A stretch of DNA of 64,000 nt from Kingdonia uniflora (GCA_014058105.1 JACGCM010002318.1:1-64000); one strand, 5' to 3'; shown: positions 22,519 through 33,724, counted from the first letter of the stretch. Notes: generated from the letters alone by a model not told the origin. Made by a program: numbers and translations.

Positions 22519-24303
22519 TTAATAATAATCAATAGTTGGTGCATGCATAAATTGACATACCATGTAAACACTATAGGCAAGATCTGGACGAGTGAGTGTT
22601 AAATATTGCAAAGAACTAACAAGACTCCGATAGTGACTAGGATTATCATATGGTGGTCCAGAAATCGTAAGTTTCGAACTTGAATCAAGTGGAGTCGGTT
22701 TACAATCAAGCATCTGAGCTCGGGTAAGGAGATCTGTAGCATACTTAGCTTGACTTAACAACATACCATCATTCTTAGGTACCACCTCAATACCAAGGAA
22801 ATAGTGGAGCATGCCAAGATCTTTCATCGCAAACTCCTTTGCCAAACATGATATAATGCTTTTAAGCAAAGTGCTTGAGCTACTAGTTAAAATTATATCA
22901 TCGACGTATACTAAAAGAATTAGCATATCCTGACCACGACGATAAATGAACATAGAGGAGTCCGCGGTGCTACATCGAAACCCATTACGAAGGAGAAATG
23001 AACTGAGATGATTAGACCACGCACGTGGGGCTTGCTTAAGACCATACAAGGCCTTATTCAATCGACATACATAGTCAGAAAGTGAGGGATTAACGTACCC
23101 CATGGGTTGATCCGTGAAAACTTCTTCCTGAAGAGTACCATGTAAAAAAGCGTTTTTCACGTCTAACTGTCGAATTTCCTAATTTTGAGTAAGAGCATAA
23201 GATAGAGCAAGACGAATTGTAGCTAGCTTCACTACAGGGTTAAACGTCTCGTAAAAGTCAACACAAAATTGTTGAGAGTAACCCTTCGCCACAAGGCGTG
23301 CTTTATGGCGTTCGATGGAACCATTCGGCAAAAGCTTGGTCTTATATACCCATTTGCAGCCAACTACATTCATGCCCTGTTTCTTTGGTACTAGACTCCA
23401 TGTGTTATTTTCTTGAAGTGCCTGCAATTCCTCGTTCATTGCATTTTGCCAATGTGGAAAACGAGAAGACGTTTTGAAACCTCGTGGTTCCGAGATGGCG
23501 TCTAATGCTACAATAAAACCTTGATACGATGTAGGAATGGACGACAAGTCTCGCTTAGGGGATGGATGGTTTGTTACTAGGGACTTATGACGTGTTACCA
23601 TAGGATGAACATTCACGGGTGTTGGTCGTTTTGTTTTTGTAGAGTTATGATTTGCGTTACCACTTGGAGGAACATCACTAATAGTTGGTTGTATAGGAGC
23701 TAGTGGTAAGTCGATGGTAATTGTATCGCCAGGAATGTCAAGAGAAGAGGAAATTTCATATGGATATTGGATATTATTTGTTAGAGAAGGATGTGGTATG
23801 TCATTAGTCAGAGAAACATTTGGGCTTTCATTTGTAGTACAATCGGTGGAAGATACAATTGGAGATGATACTTGAGTGATAGGGAGTACCAAATCATCAT
23901 CATGAACAATAGTGGATTTATCAGAGGTGGATTGCATGGGAATTAGATGAGTTGCAACATCATCACAAACAACTTCCCGAAACGAGACAAAATCGCGAAT
24001 GTTGTTAGTTGCTGTAAACTCATTGAGAAGAGGAATCATGTTTTCATCAAGGACGACATGACGAGAAATATACACACGCCCAGTTGAAGAATTCTGACAG
24101 TGAAACCCTTTGTGAACTACACTTACACCAAGAAAAACACACGGGTGGCTCCTTGGAGCGAGTTTATGAGGTGTATAGTCTCGTAAGTACGGAAAACATA
24201 AGAAATGAAATGTACGAATCATGGACAAGTCAGGAAGCTTACCGAACAAGGAAGAGTACGGTGAAGAGTGCTTGAGAACCTTCGTAGGAAGCCGGCTGAT
24301 CAA
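22519..24303 (-). pseudogene. Copia B pol: linker and reverse transcriptase
   Basis: The reverse transcriptase begins at about 23470 (HWQNAMNEELQALQENNTW) and continues with WVYKTKLLPNGSIERHKARL and VAKGYSQ. After a stop at 23179-23181 it resumes with MKNAFLHGTL, FTDQPMGYV, LYGLKQAPRAW and the active site YVDDIILTSS, then FAMKDLGMLHYFLGIEV. The Ser/Thr-rich linker to integrase lies at 23500-24000. The enzyme would copy element RNA into DNA in the cytoplasmic particle. All active-site Asp residues are present, so the stops are the main damage. Confidence 0.92.
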
Positions 24304-25107
24304 TTAGACTGCATATCCAAATGCATCGACCCAAAGGCGTGCAGGAACATTACTTTGAAATAACAAGGTGAGATCGGTTTCTACAATATGTCGATGTCTT
24401 CGTTCAGCCTGACCATTTTGTGCTTGGGTATGTGGGCATGACATGCGTTTAAGAATACCGCAAGAGTCGAGATGATTAAGAAATTCAATTTTTGTGAACT
24501 TAAGACTGCCATCACATTGGAAAACTTTCATTTTATGATCCAATTGATTTTCAACCAATTTTTGAAAACGTATGAATGTTGGAAAAAATTCAAATTTAGT
24601 TTTGAGAGGATAGAACCACATATAGCGACTAAAATCATCAACAAGAGTCACATAATACCGATAGCCCGAAATAGAACTAATGGGTGCAGGCTCCCAAAGA
24701 TCAACATGAACCAATTCTAATGGCTTACTAGCTTGTTTAATATTAATTAAAAGAGGTAAACAATGAGATTTCGCTAATTGACAACTATAACAAATGGAAT
24801 ATTCGGAAATATTATTCTTTGAATTAGTAACTATTATTTGAGCATTTTTATTCATGACATCAATGACTGCTCTAGATAGATGACCTAAACGACGATGCCA
24901 AATTTCTTGAGAGGCTTTAACTGGACTCTTATGAATGGAAAGGTACACATTTTTTGACTGGTCAAGGCTGTAGAGTCCTGCTTTCATACTTCCGGTTTCC
25001 AACACGTTCTTTGTCCTCAGATCCTTGATAACAAAACCATTAAAAACAAATTTAATAGAAGCATCAGTATCGTGTGTTAACTGACTAACAGATAGCAAGT
25101 TCTTTTA
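24304..25107 (-). pseudogene. Copia B pol: integrase
   Basis: The zinc-binding HHCC motif reads HRRLGHLSRAV, then CYSCQLAKSH. The core has the first Asp in LVHVDLWEP and the second in FQCDGSLKF, where GGGEF is altered to SLKF. The Glu lies in AQNGQAERRHRHIVE. The domain ends at a TAA at 24304-24306 and the same frame goes on with ISRLPTKVLKHSSPYSSLFG. A second stop lies at 25105-25107, just upstream. Confidence 0.9.
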
Positions 25108-26277
25108 AATTTTGGGAACTAGAAGAACGTTTTGCAAAGTAAGAGTACCATATGGTGTAGGAATAGGAACACGCCCTGAATGAGTAATATTTAAAGTTGA
25201 CCCATTACCTACAACAACCCGATCTGAACCATGGTATAGATTTAAGTGAGAAAATTTACCTGCATCCTTGGTCATATGAGCAGATGCTCCACTATCAGGA
25301 TACCATTCGCTATTTAGAGTGTCATGAAAGGTAAGTGCGGATAGGGCTTCTGGAATATCGGCCGATTGGGTACCTTTATTCACATAATTCTAGCAATTGA
25401 TAGTTGAATGTCCTGTACGCTTGCATATTTGACAGCGAGGACCACGATAATTGGAACGGCTAAATGATCCATATGATTCATTTCCATGATTCGTATTAGT
25501 AGCACAAAAATAGCTTCCTCCTCTATTAGGATAGTATCCACGACCACCTCTTCCACTCCGATTATCCCTTCTGCCACGACCACCTCTTTGTGCACTAAAT
25601 GCAGACTCATGAGATGCATTTGGAGGAGATAATCTTTTCAAGAGAAGTTCATGGCTAAGTAGAGAATGAACTACCTCTTTGAAGATGGGATAGGGTGGTT
25701 TACACAAGGTCGAGGTTACATAATTATGATATTCATGACCAAGACCACGAAGAAACCAATTTACCTTTTTTTGATCTGGAACAGTGGTTCCAATGGCAGC
25801 GAGTTGATCATAAATTTTTTTGAATCATTTTGCATGATCTGAGATTGAATAAGACCCTTGTTTAAGACTTTGCAGCTCCTCTGATAAGTAAAGTTCCCAA
25901 GTTGTTGACCTAGAGGAGAAAGATTCCTCTAAGGCGGTCCAAAGTTCACGAGATGTACTCGTTCCCATGGTTTCACTCATTGTTTCTTCTGTGAGTGATG
26001 AGTTGATTAGACTTGTAACGAAACGATCCGCAAGTCTCCACTTCCGATATTCTGGATTCTCTTCGGACGATCCTTCTTCATTAGAAATCGCCAAACTAGG
26101 ACTGGTGATAGCACCATCAATATAGCCAACCAATTCTTGACTCTCCAACAACGGAAGAATTTGACTCTGCCATAATAAGAAATTGGTGGAACTTAGCTTT
26201 ACAGAAATCATACTGGATAGGCCACTAAGGGAAATAGTACGCCCTGCAGTGGAAGAAGATGATGAAACAATCTCCAT
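25105..26277 (-). pseudogene. Copia B gag and protease
   Basis: Gag starts at 26277 (MEIVSSSSSTAGRT), has the UBN2-type core (STNFLLWQSQILPLLES, then RELWTALEESFS) and a Gly/Arg-rich tail. A zinc knuckle CQICKRTGHSTINC lies at about 25393-25434. The protease follows with the catalytic WYPDSGASAHMT and VVVGNGS. Stops at 25825-25827 (after SDHAK) and 25390-25392 (after STINC) interrupt one continuous frame, which shows simple point decay. Gag would make the particle and protease would cut Gag-Pol. Confidence 0.92.
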
Positions 26278-26354
26278 GGTGTCAAATTGGGTGGGGAGGA
26301 GTTTTGCAAAGCAATTATTCTGACCAAAGGATCAATGAGCTCTTAAGAGCAATG

Positions 26355-26366
26355 GCTCTGATACCA
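26355..26366 (-). other. Primer binding site of Copia element B
   Basis: The element strand reads TGGTATCAGAGC directly after the 5' LTR, the standard match to the 3' end of initiator methionine tRNA. It fixes the inner edge of the LTR at 26367. Confidence 0.93.
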
Positions 26367-26613
26367 TAAAAGATTGAAGAGAAGAAAGTTATACTTTTAT
26401 TCAACATGTTTTCATCATACAAAACAACTGCCTCTTTATAGTTACAGAGATTACATATTCACAAAAATATATCTTCCTCATATAATTTCTTTCTATCTAT
26501 GGGATGGAGGTCTCTTGATATATCCTCTTCAACCACATATGCAAGATCTTATATATGGGGATCTCTTGAGTATATTATGTATTCAAATCACAACTGTTCT
26601 TTAGTTGTTTATA
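26367..26613 (-). repeat. 5' LTR of Copia element B
   Basis: 247 bp, starting TATAAACAAC and ending TCTTTTA on the element strand. It is adjacent to the primer site and is followed by the target duplication ACTTG at 26614-26618. Confidence 0.93.
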
Positions 26614-28191
26614 ACTTGATATAAGCAAGACTCGTGAAATAGTTTGATCAGATGGTGATCGCAATGAACTAACATTTTCTTCTCACATCTTCTCGACTAA
26701 GATTTTGGATTAGGAGTATATAACAAGATAATCCTACATTGGGACACGTCAAGCTCTCTTCGAAAGTTAGCAAGAGATAAGCATACCTCTGAAAGTTGAT
26801 CGTCACTAAACTCATCAACATCAATGATAATAAGTACGAATCGTGATGTACATTTTTGACTCGTTCTTTTTTGAAGAGGCAATATGTGATCAAAGTCTTT
26901 AGAACTCATTGAGTCATCTTTTAAACTAAACTCAGATTTCCCCGAAGAGCTATGATAGGTAAGGTCTAATCCATGCTTTATATTCTCGAGATAAAGAGAT
27001 AATTGTTCCAAAGAGCTTATACTTGGAACCTTTATGCCTTTACTTTTCATGAACTTATGTATGATTATTCTTCTTTCATCTCCTTGAATAAAGAGTACTA
27101 CATGCGAACCTTGGAGCCTCCTTAAAGGGGATTGATTATGCTAATTTAACTCGTTTAACACCGAATAACTCATTAGTTTCACATCTTCACCTTCTGCCTT
27201 ACTATTAGGAGTTGATGTCACATTATTACATGTTGAGAGAAAAACGTTGAATCTAAAGCAAGCTCCCTTTTCACCGAGTTCCTTATCCATGACATTGATT
27301 TTTTCCCCCATTAGACGCACCAGAGATTGAACAATTCCAAGTCCTAGACCAGTCCCTCCATGATGAAGAGCTATTTCTTTGACTTGAACAAAAATTTTAA
27401 ACACAGACTTTTTGTTGTCTTTAGGTATTCCCTTCCCAGTATCATCCACTTTAACTATGAAATCCACGCAATTTTGACGTTGCTGAACTGCATGAAGTGC
27501 ACTCAGATCATTATAAGTCTCACTACTCTTGTAAACAAACCATGATAAACACTTGCAACCGTCATTGCCAGAAGAAAGAATCAAGTTTTCTGAATTGTAC
27601 TTGTGTTTCTTTACCCAAGCCCGAATGGAGATATGCCCTTCACTTGTAAACTTTATAGCATTGTGGAGTAAATTTGTTAAGATTTGTTTAAGTTTCCCAC
27701 AATCACCTTTGATAAGGGAAAATTTGGCAATCGAGCTATCACAAGGATCCAACATCACTTTTATACCTTTACTCCTAATAATTAAGTAGTACATATTAAC
27801 CATGTCCTCAAGAACTTTTGTCAAGTCGAATTCTTCCTTCGTAAGTTGCATTTTTCCCGCTTCAATCTTACTTGTATCAAGAACAGAGTTAAGTATTCTT
27901 ACAAGGTCTGAAGCAACATCTTTCATTTGTTTCAAGTACGGATCTATTTGAGAATTAGAAAAAACTATTTCTCTACAAAGCTGCACAAAACCATCAAGAC
28001 CTGCAAGAAAAGATCAGACATCATAACTTGCACTGGCGAATGCAAGACTCTTATTCAAACTCTTCTTCTCCGATTGTTGTGTTGCCTCCATTTGCTTTAT
28101 AAGATTAGCACGCAGGATCATCTCCCTCCTAACGGCTTCCACAATCAAATATATAAAGTAGAAAATATAGATTACCATCAATCCAACAAGC
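26614..28191 (-). pseudogene. CKI1-like histidine kinase: membrane helix, kinase core and spacer
   Basis: From the right it begins LMLVGLMVIYIFYFIYLIV, a membrane helix, then REMILRANLIKQMEATQQ (juxtamembrane coil). The H-box follows at about 28003-28050: LAFASASYDV, a stop, SFLAGLDGF. CKI1-type proteins have a His where this reads Tyr (codon 28023-28025), and the next Arg position is TGA (28014-28016). The ATP-binding domain follows with its N box (KLKQILTNLLHNAIKF), G1 (VDDTGKGIP) and G2 (GTGLGLGIV), then MGEKGACFRFNVFL. A degenerate spacer at 27050-26697 (VLIIIDVDEF) matches the region before the receiver. Stops lie at 27141-27143 and 26697-26699. It is clearly orthologous-type to CKI1 but broken. 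Confidence 0.88.
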
Positions 28192-28675
28192 ATTAGAGCA
28201 TCTCTTAAAGTGCCTTATTACCTTGGAATCCCAGGTGTCACCAAGGATTTTCTTCCTCCAACAGTGCCTCACTGACTTGGATTTCACCCTCCAAATCCAA
28301 GGCTGAGTCTTAGATTTCAAGGCTCAGCCTTGGAATTTAATATCGCGATTGGGCGCCTAAGTATTGAGCGCCTGTTCTATTTTTAAATAGGCGCCTAAGG
28401 TTTGGCACCCAATTATTTTTTTTAACAAAAATTCAAATCGGGCGCCTAAGACTTGGGCGCCCAATTTTATTTTATTTATAAAATTTTAAATCGGACGTCT
28501 AAGTCTTGGGCACCCAATTTGACTAATAAAATTTTATTTTGGTTTTTTGTTTTTGGAAAAAAAAATAAAACTAGCGCCTAACACTTGGGAGCCAGTTAAA
28601 AAATTCAAGTTAGGTACTGTTGGAGGAAATTGAGTTTTTAACCAAGTCAGTCAGGCACTTTAGGAGATGCTCTTT
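28192..28675. mobile_element. Harbinger-type MITE in the kinase gene
   Basis: About 480 bp with terminal inverted repeats of the form GAGCATCTCYTAAAGTGCCT at both ends. The match extends inward through a CTTCCTCCAACAGT block, also present inverted near the other end. The flanking triplets on the gene strand (AAA and TAA) suggest the 3-bp TWA target of PIF/Harbinger elements but are not identical. It has no coding capacity. It separates kinase-gene text ending MNTIRLVLLPQ from text resuming LMLVGLMVIY, so it sits inside an exon. The interior carries GGCGCC hairpin-like tandem units. Confidence 0.85.
28345..28610. repeat. Tandem GGCGCC units inside the MITE
   Basis: About five diverged units of 45-60 bp, each containing a near-palindrome such as GGGCGCCTAAG next to CTTGGGCGCCCA, followed by an AT-rich arm. 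Each unit could fold into a small hairpin. They occupy the middle of the MITE. Confidence 0.75.
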
Positions 28676-29440
28676 GTGGCAGAAGCACAAGTCTAATGGT
28701 GTTCATGCTGTGAACAACATTAACCAATCCCTCGTGAGGAGTAACCAATAAAGATGCCGATTGAACTCCGGCTATCTCAAAAGGTGCACAATATATTTTG
28801 CAGTTTTCTCTTCCAAAGTGCGCTTTCGAATTTCTTGAAAGTTCTTCGTTGGGCTCACATGATATGCTGACAGAGTGACTTTCTTGATCATGGATTGCAG
28901 TAATATCATTACTGACCGATATCATGAGTGCCCCTGTCTGTGTTAGTACTATCCCATCTTTTGTAACCTAATATAAGTCCCCTTGGTGAAGTTGAATCCT
29001 TGTGATAGCATTTGTGAAAGATTTCACTGGAAACCCGAGAGACAACACCCCTTTTCCATTTATAGGAATAGTGTAAAGGAAAACATTTGCTCGAGCTTTT
29101 CCTAATCATGTCTCTATAGAAGCGAACCCGTTTGTTCTATTAAGTTCTTTTTGAAACCAAAACGAATCAATGGAAAATGTTTGATCGAAAACTCCCACAT
29201 CCTCGTACCTCATTCAAGTGTTACTGTCAACTGATTGAGTGTGGCAAGTCTTTACGGGGGAAGAGGCATTCGGGGTAGTTTTGAAATAAAAATTGTCTGA
29301 GTATACTGAGACAATTTGATTTTCTTCAGTATAGTAAGAGAAGAGTGACCCATTCGGCCTGATATAATATATCTGCGATAGTTGTAATGTTGATAATACA
29401 AGAAACATATTATAAGCCACGTTGTTCATGACTGTTGAGG
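28676..29440 (-). pseudogene. CKI1-like histidine kinase: extracellular sensor segment
   Basis: One continuous frame with stops. From 29438 it reads STVMNNVAYNMFLVLSTLQL, SQIYYIRPNGSLFSYYTEE, then FPVKSFTNAIT, a VTKDGIVLTQTG block and finally VQSASLLVTPHEGLVNVVHS. The order and motifs match the N-terminal extracellular domain of plant CKI1 proteins, whose ligand is unknown. In-frame stops lie at 29214-29216, 29106-29108 and 28968-28970. The left end continues, past the MITE, into the second membrane helix. The right end continues, past the solo LTR, at 32775. Confidence 0.85.
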
Positions 29441-32400
29441 TCACGCTCCAAAATCCAAATATTAGGGAATACCTAAAACATTGTCATCCGGGGTGTACTG
29501 GTCGGGGAATCCAAAGATTCGCCCCCACAAACAACCTTGCTAATTGGAAATAGCTCAGTCATTCATTATAGCAATATCATCAGAGTAAAAAAGAATAAAT
29601 AACGCGGAAGCAAAAGATATATATATATATCAGCTGGAAATATATATACAGCATCTCGATAATATACAGCGACAAAAACTGAAATCTCATACAAGAGTAA
29701 CTATACAGGAAAGATCAGCAACAGCCAACCAGGCTCCAACTCAGTTAAAATCTTCAGCAAAACTAGCAACTACTCTGCCTCTGAAAGGGGGAAATACGAG
29801 AGTGAGCAAAACCACGGCTCACTAAATAACCCAACAATGTTAAATAACCTACTAATAAAACTAGTGCAGAGAAAGAGGTGAGGTACGTGAGATAAGGAAT
29901 ATTAAAGGTACAATAATATATATAAGAGAAGGATAGAGAAGAGGAATTATGATTTGAGGAGGGGATTATGATATAGATGAGATGATATGATACTATGCTA
30001 ATGATATGACATGACATGATGATACTAGGATAATCCCATAATAATCTCAAATGCTGGATGATATGATATGATGAACTAGGATAATCCCATAATTATCCCA
30101 AATGCTAGATGATATGACATGATGAACTATAGTCCTAATGCTCAAAGATTTGAAGTTTTAAAAAATGTGATATGCTATTTAAAACCACCTAACTAGACCA
30201 CAATCGAAAATACATATGGGTTAATCAACTGCTAGCTCAAGATAACCTTAAAGAGATCCCAATTAGATACAATGAGTACGATTGGGTTACCAGCTCGACC
30301 ACGCTGAAGGATTTCAACACACGGAGCCAGCATCCAAACAGTGTTAACTTATTCTAAGGAATTTTAACCTCACGAAGGTTAAGACCGGTACCTGAGGAAC
30401 TGTCTCATACCATCCCACACTCCCGAATGGGTGAATAGGTATGATAGTACCTGTCACCAACGACTCACCTACTATTTTAACCTGATATAGAAATCCTAGG
30501 TCCTATAGAGGGTCAGCCGATGTAGAGCTTTGTTATGTATCCAACCCCGTTAAGCTAAAATAGCATAAAAGCCACAGATGCAAACAGATCCCAAGGATCA
30601 AAACACAACAACTGCCAATACGGCCAGCGTACACACACACATAGGATAACCAAGTCTGCCAACGAGAATGGTAAACAATCCTAACCCAGATGAACAGTGA
30701 CCCAGCCATACCATCAAAATATAGATGAAACAACAACAAAACTGTCACAACATCAAACCATAGATGAACACTGACTAATAACCAGTCACAACACCCAAAC
30801 AACATCAGTCTTAAAACAACTAAAACACATTATTCAAGGACAAAGCCACGAGAATACCACACGAAAGCACAACTCCTAAAAGACAAGGGGAAGCACAACT
30901 CAACATGCAAAACAGTATCCAACAAGTAGTCAACAAACCCTGAGAGTAGAGTTGTAACCTAACTTTCTAACTAATATGTACTTAAGTCTTTACAACAGAT
31001 GGACAGGAAACCGATTAGGTCCCAACATCACTGGTGACAGTACAACGTAGTAGAACCACCTGGCACTTAAGGACAAAGCCACGAGAATGCGAGACTGATG
31101 CACCACTTCCTAGATGATAGAAGGGAGTACAACCCTAAAGTAAACTATCGGATGCTCAACGCCCATAATCATCTACTAAGGATAAATTGCCAATTCCCCA
31201 CAAATGACTAAACGATCAAGATAAACCACACTCGATAACGGAACCCAACATTCACGTATCGCTTCGGAATCACGACAGTGCTCCAGGACAAAGCCACGAT
31301 AACCACAGAGAAACAGTTCCTAACGAGCACTCGAAGTCTAAGACAAACCAGAAGACTATGATGCAGAAAAGCTAATAAGGAATTAAACAACTACAAAAAG
31401 GAAATACGAAGCATAGACTATAACTCAATCACATAACGCCTCTCTGTATCCAGAGTAACACTCTTAATCAACACAGATTAAATTAGTAAAGGAATTAAGC
31501 AAGGAAGAGAAACTCGCTAGATAAAGGATAATCCAACCTCAACACCAAAGACAAACTGCAATCCAATAAGCAACAGACAACCCGACCTTAACACCACGGC
31601 CAACACAATCAACCCAACACCTACAACAACCACAACCCAACACCAACACCTAGAAAAAGCACAATACCATAAGCACAACGAAACCCTAAAATTAACCCAC
31701 AATCACAAACCCTAAGCATAAAAGATTCTACCAAAACCAAAATCGAATCAACCACAGAGGAAGACGAATAGGGGAAATTACTCACCGAATGAGTGGTAAA
31801 GATCAATCCCAACAATCGAATTAAAACTCGCGAAGGAGTGAGAGAGGAGCAATGGATTCCAATTTGGAGAGTGAGTGAGAGAGAGAGAGAGTGATGAATG
31901 AGAGGGAGGGAGAAAAGAAATGAAATGGGTAAATAAAACCATAAAACCAACACTCATCTCGAGGAAGGGATCAACGACGAAGAATCACGAAGAAAAGACC
32001 CTAACTGGTCGTCAAAACACGCCTCTGTTCGAACAGAAGATATTTCTATTCGAACAAAACAAAGCAAGAGGAACCATATTCGAGCAGAGAAGATGTTGTT
32101 CGAACAAAGTAAAATAGGTAGGAGTCTATTCGAACAGGAATAAGTCAGTTCGAATAAAAAGAAACAGGAAGAAACATATTCGAACAGAAATAAGTCTGTT
32201 CGAATACAACTGAACAGAAAGAAACATATTCGAACAGAAACAAGTCTGTTCGAATACAACTGAACAAAAAGAAACATATTCGAACAGAAACAAGTCTGTT
32301 CGAATACAACTAGCCAAAACTGATAAAAACTCAGAAAATATTAAAAAATCCAAATGATTCTCTCGAGTGAAAACTGAAGAAAAACTCAAGAATCCTAACG

Positions 32401-32774
32401 CAGATCCCCCTGGATCGCACACCGCACATCAACCAACAACAACAACAGCAACTGCAACAACACGCCCCCACCACTAAAGCAACCACGGGCACCCCAAAAA
32501 CAGAGCAACCACAGCGACAAACACGCCCACCACCGGGCCAGCCACGGGCTCCACCAAACCAACCACGGGATCCACTAAGCCAACCACGGGCTCTACCAAG
32601 CCACAACTCAATCTCCTCCGCCCAACAACCACCGAAACACAGAAGATGAAGAAAAGACAAGACATGATAAAAGAAATAATATGAGGATGGATGATGTATG
32701 GTAATGAAATGCATAATGATAATAATGAATAATAATAAATAAAAAAATAAAAAATATGGGTCACTGTAGTGACA
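29440..32774 (-). mobile_element. Solo Gypsy LTR inserted in the kinase gene
   Basis: A long LTR of the same family as 46708-49407, in minus orientation, with no internal coding region. The left edge is GGTCACGCTCC (family form TGTCACGCCC), followed by the conserved GGGAATCC...TTCGCCCCCACAAA block, then a TA microsatellite next to CGGAAGCAAAAG (29608-29630). The right edge reads GGGTCACTGTA (family form GTCACTACA). At 3.3 kb it is longer than the 2.7-kb copy; three copies of a GGACAAAGCCACGA block (30838, 31070, 31277) suggest internal duplication. The target duplication is not preserved clearly. The kinase frame ends SLNGTQLSLS on one side and resumes STVMNNV on the other. Confidence 0.85.
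32020..32312. repeat. TTCGAA array in the solo LTR
   Basis: Units of about 57 bp repeat with paired inverted motifs: CATATTCGAACAGAAA, then AAGTCTGTTCGAATACAAC. The last three units are nearly identical, which points to recent expansion. Confidence 0.88.
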
Positions 32775-32965
32775 ACGAGAGTTGCGTTCCATTGAGGGAA
32801 GAGTTCAAAACCTTAGCTTGTTTTAGAGCCGATGGACCGATAGGGAGCAGAAATCTAGCAGCAGTCTCAATATCTTACAACGACTGAGTGTGGGCATAGT
32901 GAACAGAGAAGTTTGCGGCATGTTCGACTTGTTTGGTCACATGATGTCCTATCTGTTTGAAACAT
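32775..32965 (-). pseudogene. CKI1-like histidine kinase: N-terminal exon segment
   Basis: Reads IGHHVTKQVEHAANFSVHYA, then HTQSL, a stop, DIETAARFLLPIGPSAL and KVLNSSLNGTQLSLS, ending at the solo LTR. The sequence just before it (TTTCAAACAG at its upstream side) looks like a splice acceptor. The preceding donor CAGTGGAAAG/GTAAG lies near 33060, giving an intron of roughly 95 bp. A candidate upstream exon at about 33061-33200 has stops and no clear family match. The TAA stop at 32875-32877 fits a CAA-to-TAA change. In CKI1 this region follows the first membrane helix. Confidence 0.7.
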
Positions 32966-33724
32966 AAATAACAACATTTATGAGATAATTTGTTTATTGA
33001 TATAGCAAAACTAAATTGGATCAATAAAGTACACAGAAATGTAAGATTTGAATAACTTACCTTTCCACTGACCTTCTTCTCCTATTTCGTCCCAAGCATC
33101 ACACGAATTTTACTGAAGGCTTTCTTTAGTCAGAAGGAACATGGATACCAACAGCCTTCTATAAGCAATCCTTTTCAAGAAGCAACCTACAACTTCAGCT
33201 ATTTAATTGCTACGCCATAAAGTGATTCATGAAACCAAGTATAAAAATTAAAAACTTCATATAAGATAAATTATCAGAGTAACAAAGTATATAGTTTAAT
33301 TAATCAATATCATTAAATTGATTGACTAACCAGTACATAATAGTTGAAGCAAATATAAATTTCTTCTTCTTTTTGTCTCCATTATCCCCAACATCATGAA
33401 TTGTTCTCCTTTTCCCTCCTCCTTTATCCAAGCTTGAGATCGGCAATGAAACCATAGGGCTTCATTGGCGGGGTTAAAAAAAATTACTTGCAAGAAATCT
33501 ATTAGTCAGTGAGAGAAATAATTGCAACTTCATATCCTTTCTACTATAGTAACCTCAAAAAAAATCATGAGTCATATTAGTGGTCTATGTTAGGAAAATA
33601 CAAATTTTAAAGACTTCGAAGCTCCAATTAGTCCCTTTTCAATCTTTCAGAGATATAGGGACCAAAAAGAGCACAATATATTCATACTAATAGCACATGC
33701 ATATACCCAAAAATATTTTAATAA
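32966..33724. other. Intron-like sequence and possible exon relics upstream of the kinase pseudogene
   Basis: Includes the putative short intron (32966-33060) and, on the minus strand near 33460-33340, a frame ISSLDKGGGKRRTIHD followed by lysine runs (DNGDKKKKKF). I cannot assign it to a family; it is low complexity and may be chance. Confidence 0.3.

Larger units (their letters stand above)
21707..26613 (-). mobile_element. Copia element B, nearly full length, inside the kinase gene
   Basis: A complete Ty1/copia structure of 4907 bp reading leftward. It has two 247-bp LTRs, a methionine-tRNA primer site, a polypurine tract and one gag-pol frame. The 5-bp target duplication ACTTG lies at 21702-21706 and 26614-26618. 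By eye the LTRs differ at 10 of 247 aligned positions with no gap, so the insertion is fairly young. Unusually the LTR termini are TA...TA, not TG...CA. The gag-pol frame is otherwise continuous but is broken by six in-frame stops and one frameshift near 22105, so the copy is not autonomous. The histidine kinase gene resumes on both sides. Confidence 0.95.

Noticed and set aside
29608..29650. TA microsatellite as a regulatory site
   Set aside because: It is a conserved part of the Gypsy LTR family (also at 6728 and 46890) and variable in length; no separate function can be argued.
31954..32422. Overlapping open frames with repeated Ser-Val-Arg-Ile-Cys-type peptides, also at 48676-48921 and 54383-54858
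   Set aside because: They are translations of the TTCGAA arrays in the LTRs; frame and peptide change with array length and no start context is conserved.
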